Assembly (NCBI RefSeq): GCF_001667315.1
Contig: NZ_LZHT01000135.1
Span: 114,381-178,380 of the forward strand
Direction: 5' to 3'
DNA length: 64,000 nt
Origin: Mycobacterium sp. 852002-10029_SCH5224772
Lineage (GTDB): Bacteria > Actinomycetota > Actinomycetes > Mycobacteriales > Mycobacteriaceae
Shown here: positions 42,891 to 51,033 of the stretch, piece after piece
Layout: the number at the start of each line of letters is the position of its first letter
Numbering within the stretch: position 1 is the stretch's first letter
Made by a program: the position numbers and the translations under genes
Notes under the pieces: generated by a model
Told to the model about the DNA's origin: nothing
Seen by the model: the letters and a program-made list of their open reading frames with translations, nothing else
Database searches by the model: none

Positions 42891-43114
42891 GACGACTTCC
42901 TGTTCGCGAATAGGGTTCGAATCCCGTCTTCAAGACTAGGTCCCCCGCCACCCTAACAGCAGGGCCCGGCCAACCTGTTGGTTGAGCAGGTCACCGCTGG
43001 TCAGCGGCACGGTCCCGGATATCAACCCTGTGTGCGCCCAGCCTCACATTCGTCGCCGACTGTGCGGCCAGCCGCACCGGCGCGCGTAGTCGCCGGGCCC
43101 TAAGCTCGACGACC

Positions 43115-44305
43115 ATGACGGTCTCGCGACTGCGTCCGTACGCGACCACGGTGTTCGCTGAAATGTCGGCGCTGGCCGCGCGGATCGGTGCGGTGAACCT
43201 CGGCCAGGGTTTTCCCGACGAGGACGGGCCGCCGGCCATGCTGAAGGCCGCCCAGGAGGCCATCGCCGACGGCGTCAACCAGTACCCGCCGGGAATCGGC
43301 ATCGCGCCGCTACGGCACGCGATCGCCGCCCAGCGTCAGCGCCAATACGGCATCGGGTACGACCCCGACACCGAGGTGCTGGTCACGGTCGGGGCGACCG
43401 AGGCCATCGCCGCGGCGGTGATCGGTCTGGTCGAGCCCGGCTCGGAGGTGTTGCTCATCGAGCCGTTCTACGACTCATACTCGCCGGTGGTGGCGATGGC
43501 CTCCGCGCGGCGGGTGACCGTGCCGCTGGTCCCCCACGGCCGTGGTTTCGCGCTGGACGCCGACGCGCTGCGCCGGGCGGTGACACCACGGACCCGCGCG
43601 CTGATCGTCAACTCACCGCACAACCCGACCGGCACAGTGCTCAGCGCGACCGAGCTGGCCGCCATCGCGGAGGTCGCCGTCGCGGCCGACCTGTTGGTGA
43701 TCACCGATGAGGTATACGAACACTTGGTGTACACCTCCCCCAGTGGGCGGCAACACGTGCCGCTGGCCGGCTTCGACGGCATGGCCGAGCGAACGATCAC
43801 CATCTCCAGCGCGGCCAAGATGTTCAACTGCACCGGCTGGAAAATCGGGTGGGCTTGCGGCCCAGCACAACTCATCGCCGGAATACGCGCGGCCAAACAA
43901 TATCTGAGCTATGTCGGCGGCGCGCCATTCCAGCCGGCGGTGGCGCTGGCGTTGGAGAAGGAGGGCGCGTGGGTGGACCGCCTGCGCGCCACTTTGCAGG
44001 CCAGGCGCGATCGGCTGGCCGCTGGGCTGATCGACATCGGGTTCGAGGTGCACGACAGCGCCGGCACGTATTTCTTGTGCGCCGATCCGCGCCCGCTGGG
44101 CTACGACGACAGCACCGCGTTCTGCGCGGCGCTACCGGAAAAGGTCGGGGTCGCCGCCATCCCGATGTCGGCGTTCTGCGATCCGGACGCCACACACGGG
44201 TCGGCCGACGTGTGGAATCACTTGGTGCGCTTCACCTTCTGTAAGCGCGACGACACGCTCGATGAGGCGATCAGGCGGCTGGGAGCCCTGCGCGCCGTTA
44301 CCTAG
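43115..44305 (+). CDS. dapC: Class I aminotransferase, probable N-succinyl-diaminopimelate aminotransferase DapC
   Basis: A 396-aa fold-type I PLP aminotransferase, one residue from H37Rv DapC (Rv0858c, 397). Key parts: AVNLGQGFPDEDGPP, VTVGATEAIAAAVIGL, NSPHNPTGTVLSATEL, ITDEVYEHLVYT and the PLP Lys235 in SSAAKMFNCTGWKIGW. It would make N-succinyl-LL-diaminopimelate in lysine/peptidoglycan biosynthesis; the family also includes kynurenine- and methionine-type enzymes, so the exact substrate rests on orthology. The 3' end overlaps the convergent SRPBCC gene by 8 bases. Confidence 0.93.
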   Translation: MTVSRLRPYATTVFAEMSALAARIGAVNLGQGFPDEDGPPAMLKAAQEAIADGVNQYPPGIGIAPLRHAIAAQRQRQYGIGYDPDTEVLVTVGATEAIAAAVIGLVEPGSEVLLIEPFYDSYSPVVAMASARRVTVPLVPHGRGFALDADALRRAVTPRTRALIVNSPHNPTGTVLSATELAAIAEVAVAADLLVITDEVYEHLVYTSPSGRQHVPLAGFDGMAERTITISSAAKMFNCTGWKIGWACGPAQLIAGIRAAKQYLSYVGGAPFQPAVALALEKEGAWVDRLRATLQARRDRLAAGLIDIGFEVHDSAGTYFLCADPRPLGYDDSTAFCAALPEKVGVAAIPMSAFCDPDATHGSADVWNHLVRFTFCKRDDTLDEAIRRLGALRAVT

Positions 44306-44741
44306 GCGGACCATCCATAACGCGCCTTCGCAGTCCCTCGAGCGCTGCGCGCAGGATTTTCTTGCGGGCTCGGCTGACCACGAACTCAGGAAGTGGCGCT
44401 GACGGTTCGACAGTGATGGCGAATCGCACCCGCGTCTTGTCGTCGCCTTCGCGGATCAGGTTGTACTCGCCGTGCTGGCCGTGTTGGTGGATGGTCTTTT
44501 TGGCATCCCACACCATCCAATCGGGCCCCCAGTGGTACTCGAGCAGCTGCGTGTCGACGATGCCCATCACTTTGATGGTGACCTTGACGTGGCGCGGTCG
44601 TCCGTCTGGATACCTGTCGACGACTTCCGCCTTCTTGTGCACCGCGGACCACGACGGCACGTTGTCCATGTCGGCGAGCGCGTCGATGATCACATCTGCG
44701 GGCGCGTCGATAACGATTTCGGACGATGCTTGTACGGCCAC
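44298..44741 (-). CDS. SRPBCC protein (Rv0857-like)
   Basis: A 147-aa START-like protein: VQASSEIVIDAPADVIIDAL, MDNVPSWSAVHKKAEVVDRY, TIKVMGIVDTQLLEYHWGPD, RVRFAITVEPSAPLPEFVV and the long C-terminal basic helix. It is a close paralogue of the next gene (shared YPDGRPRHVK, EYHWGP, HGQHGEYNL). Proteins of this type bind lipophilic ligands; the role is not known. The ATG is at 44741; the 58-bp gap to the upstream paralogue suggests one transcript. Confidence 0.85.
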   Translation of the reverse strand: MAVQASSEIVIDAPADVIIDALADMDNVPSWSAVHKKAEVVDRYPDGRPRHVKVTIKVMGIVDTQLLEYHWGPDWMVWDAKKTIHQHGQHGEYNLIREGDDKTRVRFAITVEPSAPLPEFVVSRARKKILRAALEGLRRRVMDGPPR

Positions 44742-44799
44742 TACCTACAAGTTAACAACAGCTTCGTTGCCGACGGAGGCCGAAAACCACCGACGACGA

Positions 44800-45255
44800 C
44801 TATTCCGACTCGGCTGACGGGCTGCCGCGCATCAGCAATTCGCGCAATCCCTTTTCCGCCCCGTCGAGAGCGCTTTCGCTCGCCCGCCGGACGATGAACG
44901 CGGGCATGGGCCGGCCGGGTTCGACGGTGATGTCGAAACGCACCCGGGTCTGGCCGAGGCCTTCGGGTGTGAGGTTGTACTCGACATGCTGACCGTGCTG
45001 CTGCGAAGTGCCTTTGGCGTCGTAGCAGACCCAGTTGGGGCCCCAGTGATATTCCAGGATCTCCTTGTCGACCAGCCCCAGGATCTTGATGGTGGTCTTG
45101 ACGTGGTGGGGGCGGCCGTCGGGATAACGGTCGATCACTTCGATGTGTTTGTGCAGGGGTGACCACGACGATAGGACGCCGACATCTGTCAGCGCCTCCA
45201 TGACAACTTCTGGCGGCGCGTTGACGACAAATTCGCGTGATGCTTTTACGGCCAC
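44800..45255 (-). CDS. SRPBCC protein (Rv0856-like)
   Basis: A 151-aa paralogue of the 44298 protein, with the same blocks: VKASREFVVNAPPEVVMEAL, SSWSPLHKHIEVIDRYPDGR, TTIKILGLVDKEILEYHWGP, RVRFDITVEPGRPMPAFIVR. The start is taken at the GTG at 45255, which aligns M-A-V-K-A-S with M-A-V-Q-A-S of the neighbour; a longer in-frame read (to 45333) would be non-homologous. It lies downstream of far with a 58-bp gap on the same strand. Confidence 0.85.
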   Translation of the reverse strand: MAVKASREFVVNAPPEVVMEALTDVGVLSSWSPLHKHIEVIDRYPDGRPHHVKTTIKILGLVDKEILEYHWGPNWVCYDAKGTSQQHGQHVEYNLTPEGLGQTRVRFDITVEPGRPMPAFIVRRASESALDGAEKGLRELLMRGSPSAESE

Positions 45256-45313
45256 TGAGATCAAATTTAGCAACGCCAGCCCGGTTATGGGATGGATCGG
45301 CGTAATCGACTGT

Positions 45314-46393
45314 CTACCAGTTGATTTCGTCAAGCGGTGTGGTCGTCGCCGGCGGTGGCGCGACCGGGCTTGGCGGGGTCCGCGAAAAGCGCGGTGCGGG
45401 TGCGGCCTGGTCGACGCCGTGCGCCGTGATCACCGTGGACCGCGCCCGCAGGTGGTCGTCGGTCGCGGCTTCGGTCCACGTCAGCACCGGGGTGACGCAC
45501 GCGTCGGTGCCGGCGAACGTCCGTGCCCATTCGTCACGGGTTCGGCTGGCGAACCGTGTGGTGAAGACGTCGCGCATCTGCGGGTAGGAGTCCCGGTCGA
45601 GCTGGCCGGGCACGTCCTCGGGTGACAGGCCAAGCCCTTTCAGCAATGCCGCGAAGAACTGTGGCTCGATGGCGCCGACGGCCACGTATCCGCCGTCGGC
45701 GGTCTCGTAGCAACCGTAGAACGGGGCGCCGCCGTCGAGCAGGAACGATTCGCGTCGGTCGCGCAGTGCGCCAGTGGACTTCATCGTCCACATCATCTGG
45801 GCAAGCAGGCTGACCCCGTCGACCATCGCCGCGTCGATGACCTGTCCCTTGCCCGAACGTTCCCTTTCGTAGAGCGCGACGGCGATGCCGAGCAGCACCA
45901 GCATCGAGCCGCCGCCGAAGTCGGCGACCAGATTCAGCGGCGGCATCGGCGGCCGGTCGGCGTAGCCGAGCGCCGACAACGCGCCGGTCTGCGACAGGTA
46001 GTTGATGTCGTGGCCCGCCGTGCGCGCCAGCGGTCCGTCCTGCCCCCAGCCAGTGATCCGCGCGAAGATCAGGCGCGGATTGACCGCCGCGCAATCCTTC
46101 GGACCGATACCGAGCCGCTCGCACGTGCCGGGCCGGAAGCAGTCCAGCAGCACGTCGGCCTTGGCGGCCAGGCCCAGCAGCGCCTGCGGCCGCGTCTTGA
46201 CATCCAGGTCGACGACGCGCTTGCCGCGGTGGAGCAAGTCACGGTCCTCGGTCGGCATTTCGAGACCGCCAGGCCGCCGCACCCACACCACGTCGGCCCC
46301 CAGATCGGCGAGCATCATTCCCGCATGCGGGCCCGGTCCGATGCCGCCGAGTTCGATGACTTTCACCCCGGCCAGCGGGCCGCCGCCGCCCAC
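45314..46393 (-). CDS. far: CoA-transferase family III protein Far (racemase-type)
   Basis: A 359-aa class III CoA-transferase/alpha-methylacyl-CoA racemase-like enzyme, the length of H37Rv Far (Rv0855). N-terminal LAGVKVIELGGIGPGPHAGMMLADLGADVVWVRRPG (in parts) is the family start; VVDLDVKTRPQALLGLA and RLIFARITGWGQDGPLARTAGHDINYL (in part) contain the Gly-rich and Asp-containing catalytic region; the Asp in AGHDINY is at the catalytic position. The GTG at 46393 gives a start five bases past the upstream gene's stop. It probably racemises 2-methyl-branched acyl-CoA before beta-oxidation (inference from family). Confidence 0.9.
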   Translation of the reverse strand: MGGGGPLAGVKVIELGGIGPGPHAGMMLADLGADVVWVRRPGGLEMPTEDRDLLHRGKRVVDLDVKTRPQALLGLAAKADVLLDCFRPGTCERLGIGPKDCAAVNPRLIFARITGWGQDGPLARTAGHDINYLSQTGALSALGYADRPPMPPLNLVADFGGGSMLVLLGIAVALYERERSGKGQVIDAAMVDGVSLLAQMMWTMKSTGALRDRRESFLLDGGAPFYGCYETADGGYVAVGAIEPQFFAALLKGLGLSPEDVPGQLDRDSYPQMRDVFTTRFASRTRDEWARTFAGTDACVTPVLTWTEAATDDHLRARSTVITAHGVDQAAPAPRFSRTPPSPVAPPPATTTPLDEINW

Positions 46394-46398
46394 CGTGA

Positions 46399-46842
46399 TT
46401 ACTGGCCCTTCTTCACCTTGAGCACCCGTTCGCGCAGCGCCTTGGTGGCGGAGTCGATCGTCCCCTTCACGGCACGCTTCAGCACGAAGCCGGGCAGCGG
46501 CACATTCGGATCCGCGAGCAGCTCGAACTTCACCAGAGTGTTGTCGCCCTGCGGTATCAGCGTGTACTTCCCGTCCTGCGCCTTCTGCTGCGACGAGCTG
46601 ACCAGCGTCCAGCTCACCACGTTGTCCGCCCAGGTGTAGGCGACCACCTGTTCGTCGGTGATCCCGGCGACCTTGACTTTCATCTTCACTTGGCGGGGGC
46701 GCCCGTCGTCGCCCGTCTCGAGGACCTCCGCGCTCTGGTGCGGTTCCGACCAATCCGGCATCGCCTCGAAATCGGCGATGACGTCCAGAATCTCCTCGGG
46801 ACTGGCTTCGATCACGATGTCGCGGGATTCTTTGAGTGCCAT
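46399..46842 (-). CDS. SRPBCC protein (Rv0854-like)
   Basis: A 147-aa START-like protein, third of the cluster and more distant from the other two: LKESRDIVIEASPEEILDVI, MPDWSEPHQSAEVLETGDDG, KVKVAGITDEQVVAYTWADN, NTLVKFELLADPNVPLPGFV and a basic C-terminus KVKKGQ. Starts at ATG 46842, divergent from the pyruvate/ketoacid decarboxylase gene (65 bp gap). It is followed at five bases by far, so they are probably co-transcribed. Confidence 0.87.
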   Translation of the reverse strand: MALKESRDIVIEASPEEILDVIADFEAMPDWSEPHQSAEVLETGDDGRPRQVKMKVKVAGITDEQVVAYTWADNVVSWTLVSSSQQKAQDGKYTLIPQGDNTLVKFELLADPNVPLPGFVLKRAVKGTIDSATKALRERVLKVKKGQ

Positions 46843-46907
46843 GGCCCGCACGATACTGGCCCGGCGACGCGCCCGGAATGGATTCGGCCGAGCGTACCGT
46901 CGGGGCT

Positions 46908-48593
46908 GTGACTGATGCCGCGACCGATCCCGCATACACCGTCGGTGACTATCTGTTGGACCGTCTCGCCGAACTCGGCGTCTCGGAAATCTTCGGCGTC
47001 CCCGGTGATTACAACCTGGAGTTCCTCGACCACATCATCGCCCACCCGACCCTGCGGTGGGTCGGCAACGCCAACGAGCTGAATGCCGGGTATGCCGCCG
47101 ACGGGTATGGGCGGCTGCGCGGAATGTCGGCTTTGGTAACGACATTCGGTGTCGGTGAGCTGTCCGCGGCCAACGCGATCGCGGGCAGCTTCGCCGAGCA
47201 GGTGCCCGTCGTGCACATTGTCGGGGGCCCCTCCAAGGACGCCCAGGGCACCCGCCGGGCGCTGCACCACTCGCTCGGCGACGGTGACTTCGAGCACTTC
47301 TTCCGGGTAAGCCGCGAAATCACGTGCGCTCAAGCCAATCTCATGCCCGCAACGGCCCGCCGAGAGATCGACCGGGTGCTGTGCGAGGTGCGCGAGCAGA
47401 AGCGACCCGGATACATCCTGCTGTCCGCCGACGTGGCCCGCTTTCCCACCGAACCGCCCGATGCTCCGCTGCCCCGCTACACCGGTGGCACCAGCCCCCG
47501 CGCGCTGGCGATGTTCGTCGAGGCCGCGACCGAACTCATCGGCGACCACCGGCTCACCGTGCTCGCCGACTTGCTGGTCCATCGCCTGCAAGCGATCAAA
47601 GAGCTCGAGGCGTTGCTTTCTGCGGATGTCGTTCCGCACGCCACGCTGATGTGGGGCAAGAGCCTGCTCGACGAGAGCTCACCGAATTTCCTGGGGATCT
47701 ACGCGGGATCGGCCAGCGCGCCGGCGGTGCGCACCGCGATCGAAGAGGCGCCCGTGCTGGTCACCGCCGGAGTCGTGTTCACCGACATGGTGAGCGGCTT
47801 CTTCAGCCAGCGGGTCGACCCGGCCCGGACCATCGACGTCGCCCAGTACCAAAGCAGTGTGGCCGGAGAAGTCTTCGCGCCATTGGAGATGGGCGCCGCG
47901 CTGGAAGCACTGGCCACCATCCTGGTCCGGCGCCAGATCTCGTCGCCACCGGTGGCGTTGCCGCCGGCCGAGCCGCCCCCGCCGCCCCCGCCGCGCGAAC
48001 AACCCCTTACCCAAAAGATGTTGTGGGATCGGCTTTGTCGGGCCCTCACACCGGGCAACGTGGTGCTCGCCGACCAGGGCACCTCCTTCTACGGCATGGC
48101 CGACCACCGGTTACCGCAGGGAGTCACCTTCATCGGTCAACCGCTATGGGGCTCAATCGGTTACACGCTGCCCGCCGCGCTGGGGGCCGCGGTGGCGCAT
48201 CCGGACCGCCGGACGGTGTTGCTCATCGGGGACGGCGCCGCGCAACTGACCGTCCAGGAGCTCGGCACCTTCTCGCGCGAGGGGCTCTCCCCCGTCATCG
48301 TGGTGGTCAACAACGACGGCTACACGGTTGAGCGCGCCATCCACGGCGAGACCGCGCCGTACAACGACATCGTCAGTTGGAAGTGGACGGACGTTCCCCA
48401 CGCGCTGGGGGTCACCGATCACCTGGCGTTCCGGGTCCAGACGTACGGGGAACTCGACGACGCGTTGACCGCCGCCGCCCAACACAAAGACCGCATGGTT
48501 TTCGTCGAGGTGGTACTGCCGCGGCTCGAGATTCCCCGCCTGCTCGTCGAACTCGTCCGACCGACGTCACCGGATGGCAGTCCGCGCCGCTGA
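46908..48593 (+). CDS. pdc: ThDP-dependent alpha-keto-acid/pyruvate-type decarboxylase
   Basis: A 561-aa thiamine diphosphate enzyme, counterpart of H37Rv Rv0853c (560 aa), a branched-chain/aromatic keto-acid decarboxylase. The PYR domain has the activating Glu in VGNANELNAGYAADGYGR and the His-His motif RALHHSLGDGDFEH characteristic of pyruvate/indolepyruvate decarboxylases. The PP domain has the ThDP motif IGDGAAQLTVQELGTF...NNDGYTVERAIHG (GDG to NN). A proline-rich linker (AEPPPPPPPREQPLTQ) joins the domains. The GTG at 46908 is chosen by length and a GGGG just upstream; an ATG at 46878 is possible. It marks the end of the synteny with H37Rv in this window. Confidence 0.94.
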   Translation: MTDAATDPAYTVGDYLLDRLAELGVSEIFGVPGDYNLEFLDHIIAHPTLRWVGNANELNAGYAADGYGRLRGMSALVTTFGVGELSAANAIAGSFAEQVPVVHIVGGPSKDAQGTRRALHHSLGDGDFEHFFRVSREITCAQANLMPATARREIDRVLCEVREQKRPGYILLSADVARFPTEPPDAPLPRYTGGTSPRALAMFVEAATELIGDHRLTVLADLLVHRLQAIKELEALLSADVVPHATLMWGKSLLDESSPNFLGIYAGSASAPAVRTAIEEAPVLVTAGVVFTDMVSGFFSQRVDPARTIDVAQYQSSVAGEVFAPLEMGAALEALATILVRRQISSPPVALPPAEPPPPPPPREQPLTQKMLWDRLCRALTPGNVVLADQGTSFYGMADHRLPQGVTFIGQPLWGSIGYTLPAALGAAVAHPDRRTVLLIGDGAAQLTVQELGTFSREGLSPVIVVVNNDGYTVERAIHGETAPYNDIVSWKWTDVPHALGVTDHLAFRVQTYGELDDALTAAAQHKDRMVFVEVVLPRLEIPRLLVELVRPTSPDGSPRR

Positions 48594-48612
48594 CAACGCG
48601 GCGCCGCTCGCC

Positions 48613-48798
48613 TCAGGTCGAGTTGGGTGTGTGCTCTGGCGAGGAGGATCGCAGTATGGCCTGCACCGTCCGCCGGCAGCGACCGCAATCGGTGCCCGCT
48701 CCGCACGCCTGGGCGACTTCGTTGGTGGTCGACGCCCCGCACTCGACGGCATCGGTCACGGTCTGGCTGGTGACCCCGTTACACAGGCACACGAACAC
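48613..48798 (-). CDS. Bfd-like [2Fe-2S] ferredoxin
   Basis: A 61-aa bacterioferritin-associated-ferredoxin-type protein. The Cys ligands are C4 and C6 in FVCLCNGVT and C38 and C41 in GAGTDCGRC; the rest has the two helices of the Bfd domain. Bfd delivers electrons to bacterioferritin to release iron, but no bacterioferritin gene is in the window, so the partner is unknown. It follows the fadD/unknown gene pair on the same strand with a 10-base gap. Confidence 0.85.
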   Translation of the reverse strand: MFVCLCNGVTSQTVTDAVECGASTTNEVAQACGAGTDCGRCRRTVQAILRSSSPEHTPNST

Positions 48799-48808
48799 CG
48801 GCGAATCC

Positions 48809-49435
48809 TCAGTCCGCCTCGATGCGCATCATGTCAAAGAACCGGCCGACGAACAGCGGAGGGTAGGCGCCGATGCCCGCTCCCGACATCCACTGCGCGG
48901 CGGCGTCGGGGTGGTCGATCCACTGCCGCGCGCTTTCTTCGTCGGGGAACTCCTGCAGGATCAGCACTTCGTGATCATCGTCGAAAGCCTGGAATACCCA
49001 GGTTTTTCGGATTCCCGCCGTGGTGAATCTGTCTATCGCGGTGCTGACTTCGGAGGTCAGCAGGGTGACGTCGTTGACGGACGCGATGGCGGCCACGACG
49101 ACGCCGGGGGCCGCCGGGGTTTTCGGCGGCTGGGCGATGAACCGGTCGACGATCTCGCCGGCGAATACCGCCGGGATGTCGTCGACGCCTGCTTCGTCGA
49201 ACCAATTGAAGAAGACCCGGGAGCGCAGCAGCTCGACGATCGGCTCACGGCTGTGGACTCCGATCATCACCAGGACACGGCCGAAGTCGTGGGTCGAGGT
49301 GTAGACCAGCACGTGGTGCGCGCCGATGTCGGCCAGCGCCGCTTTGTTGCGTTCCAGCAGCGGCCATACGCGGGACGGATCCGGGATACGGTAGTCCGAC
49401 GCGATCACCATCGAATGAATGTCACCGTTGTTCAT
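48809..49435 (-). CDS. Unrecognised two-domain protein beside fadD
   Basis: A 208-aa soluble protein of unknown function. It appears to contain two similar ferredoxin-like or dimeric alpha/beta-barrel modules: DIHSMVIASDYRIPDPSRVW...LVYTSTHDFGRVLVMIGVHSREP and RKTWVFQAFDDDHEVLILQEF...QWIDHPDAAAQWM. Patterns such as LILQEFPDEESARQWI are typical of ABM-like folds. It overlaps the fadD stop by 4 bases (ATGA) and so is translated with the ligase; a role with the ligase product is possible but unproven. Confidence 0.7.
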   Translation of the reverse strand: MNNGDIHSMVIASDYRIPDPSRVWPLLERNKAALADIGAHHVLVYTSTHDFGRVLVMIGVHSREPIVELLRSRVFFNWFDEAGVDDIPAVFAGEIVDRFIAQPPKTPAAPGVVVAAIASVNDVTLLTSEVSTAIDRFTTAGIRKTWVFQAFDDDHEVLILQEFPDEESARQWIDHPDAAAQWMSGAGIGAYPPLFVGRFFDMMRIEAD

Positions 49436-50952
49436 CGAAGTTGATCCTTCATCACCTTCCCCGTCGCATTGAGTGGGAGTGAATCAAGGAACTGTACCGT
49501 GCGCGGCACCTTGAATCCGGCCATGCGGTCGCGGCACCAGGTGATCAATTCGTCGGCACTGACGTCGCCTTTGCGGACCACGAACGCTTTGCCGACCTGC
49601 CCCATCCGCTCGTCGGGGACACCGATGACGGCTGCCTGCGCGACTGCCGGGTGGTTGAGCAGGAAACCCTCGATCTCGGCCGGATAGGCGTTGAATCCGC
49701 CGACGATGAACATGTCCTTCTTGCGACCGACGATGCGCAGCCGGCCACGTGGCGATTGCGAGCCCGGCGGGGCCGGGCGCGGCGGGTCGCCACCATCGGA
49801 CCCGTCGTCGAAACTTCCCAGGTCTCCGGTGTGCAGCCAACCGTCGGCATCGATCGCCTGGGCCGTGGCGGCCGGATCGTCGAGGTAGCCCTGCATGACG
49901 CCGTAGCCGCGGACCAGCACCTCGCCGTCGTCGGCGATGCGCACCTCGACCCCCTCACACGGCACGCCCGCGGTAGTGGCGACATCCTCGAAGGAATCGC
50001 CGGGCCGCGACAGCGTGACGTTGCCGGCCTCGGTGAGCCCGTAACCGGTCATCAAACTTTGGAAGGGCAGCTCGCCGTGGATGCGACGGACCAGTTCGAC
50101 CGGGATGTCGGCGGCGCCGGTCACCGCGGCCCGCAGCGTCGACAGCTTGGACTTGTCGCCGACGGTCAGCAATGAGTGATACAGCGTCGGCGGACCGGGA
50201 AGCATCGTGATGCGTTCGCGTTCAATGAGATCCACCACCGTCTCGACGTCGAAAACCGCGACGGGCAGCATCGTCGCGCCGCGCAGGAAGGACGTCACCA
50301 GTCCCGCCTTGAGACCGAACGTGTGGAAGTACGGGTTGATCTGCAGATAGCGATCGCCCTCGCGCAGATCCGCGAGCGTCGCCCACTCCTCGTACATCCG
50401 CAGCGTTTGGCGGTGATTCAGCATCGCGCCCTTGGGGCGGCCGGTCGTGCCCGAGGTGAAGATGATGTCCGAGATGTCGGTGCCGCTCACCGGCCGCTCG
50501 AATGGCGAACCGCTGGAAAGGAAGTCGGACTTCAGATCGATGACCGGAGTCCCCGCAGGCGCGGTGTAGTCCTGGTCCAGGAAGCCCTTCTGCACCAGGA
50601 CGGCCTTGACTCCGCTGCGGGCGATGATGTCGCCGGCTTCCTCGGTTTTGAACCGCGTGTTGACCGGCACCAGGACGCCACCCGCGGTGAGCAGCCCGAA
50701 TGCCGCGATGATCCACTCCGCCGAGTTGGGCGCCCAGATCGCGGCGCGGTCGCCCTTGGCGATGCCGAGATCAGCGAACGACCCTGCGGCACAACGTATC
50801 CGCTGGACGACTTCGCTGAAGGTGAGGCGCAGCGGACCGTCGACGACTGCTTCCGCATCGCCGAAGCGGTCCGCCGCGCTCAAGACCATCTCGGGGATGG
50901 TCTGCCACGGCTGATTGGCCGGCTCCTCCTCAGGGCGCTTCACGTCCCGCAT
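49432..50952 (-). CDS. FadD-type acyl-CoA synthetase with an insertion
   Basis: A 506-aa ANL-superfamily acid-CoA ligase, activating a fatty or steroid-derived acid through an acyl-adenylate. Motifs: P-loop DIIFTSGTTGRPKGAMLNHR, A4/A5 LMTGYGLTEAGNVTLSRPG, A7 DGWLHTGDLGSFDD, hinge LRIVGRKKDMFIVGGFNAYP and catalytic Lys in PLNATGKVMKD. Between GDLGSFDD and LRIVGRKKD is an unusual Gly/Pro-rich insert (GDPPRPAPPGSQSPRGR), about 18 residues, encoded by a diverged copy of the 51-bp repeat found at 13329. Most ligases have a short RGY loop there. Upstream starts: the ATG at 50952. Exact acyl substrate unknown. Confidence 0.9.
   Translation of the reverse strand: MRDVKRPEEEPANQPWQTIPEMVLSAADRFGDAEAVVDGPLRLTFSEVVQRIRCAAGSFADLGIAKGDRAAIWAPNSAEWIIAAFGLLTAGGVLVPVNTRFKTEEAGDIIARSGVKAVLVQKGFLDQDYTAPAGTPVIDLKSDFLSSGSPFERPVSGTDISDIIFTSGTTGRPKGAMLNHRQTLRMYEEWATLADLREGDRYLQINPYFHTFGLKAGLVTSFLRGATMLPVAVFDVETVVDLIERERITMLPGPPTLYHSLLTVGDKSKLSTLRAAVTGAADIPVELVRRIHGELPFQSLMTGYGLTEAGNVTLSRPGDSFEDVATTAGVPCEGVEVRIADDGEVLVRGYGVMQGYLDDPAATAQAIDADGWLHTGDLGSFDDGSDGGDPPRPAPPGSQSPRGRLRIVGRKKDMFIVGGFNAYPAEIEGFLLNHPAVAQAAVIGVPDERMGQVGKAFVVRKGDVSADELITWCRDRMAGFKVPRTVQFLDSLPLNATGKVMKDQLR
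49749..49799 (-). repeat. Diverged 51-bp repeat copy inside fadD
   Basis: Aligns without gaps over 51 bases to the reverse complement of the 13329-13379 unit, with 43 identities. On the coding strand it begins CCGATGGTGGCGACCCGC and encodes the Gly/Pro-rich insert between ligase motifs A7 and the hinge. The insert keeps the frame and adds about 18 residues. Confidence 0.75.
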
Positions 50953-50999
50953 CGTCGCCGCCCGGCAACGGCCCCGGTCATCTGGGGCTGTTCCTCATC

Positions 51000-51014
51000 G
51001 GGCGCTTCGCGCCC
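51000..51014 (-). terminator. Short hairpin after the amidohydrolase
   Basis: GGGCGC-TTC-GCGCCC (51000-51014), a 6-bp stem with a 3-base loop, lies 20 bases beyond the amidohydrolase stop and before the fadD start. It is part of an imperfect direct repeat of about 39 bp (about 50927-50965 and 50991-51031) whose first copy contains the fadD start codon. Confidence 0.4.
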
Positions 51015-51033
51015 TTGATCGTCGCAGCGCGGG

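Noticed and set aside
42913..42925. GGGTTCGAATCCC resembles the T-arm of a tRNA.
   Set aside because: No acceptor, D or anticodon arms can be found around it, fadA coding sequence begins 23 bases away, and the motif is self-complementary, so it may be a chance palindrome or part of the fadA promoter.
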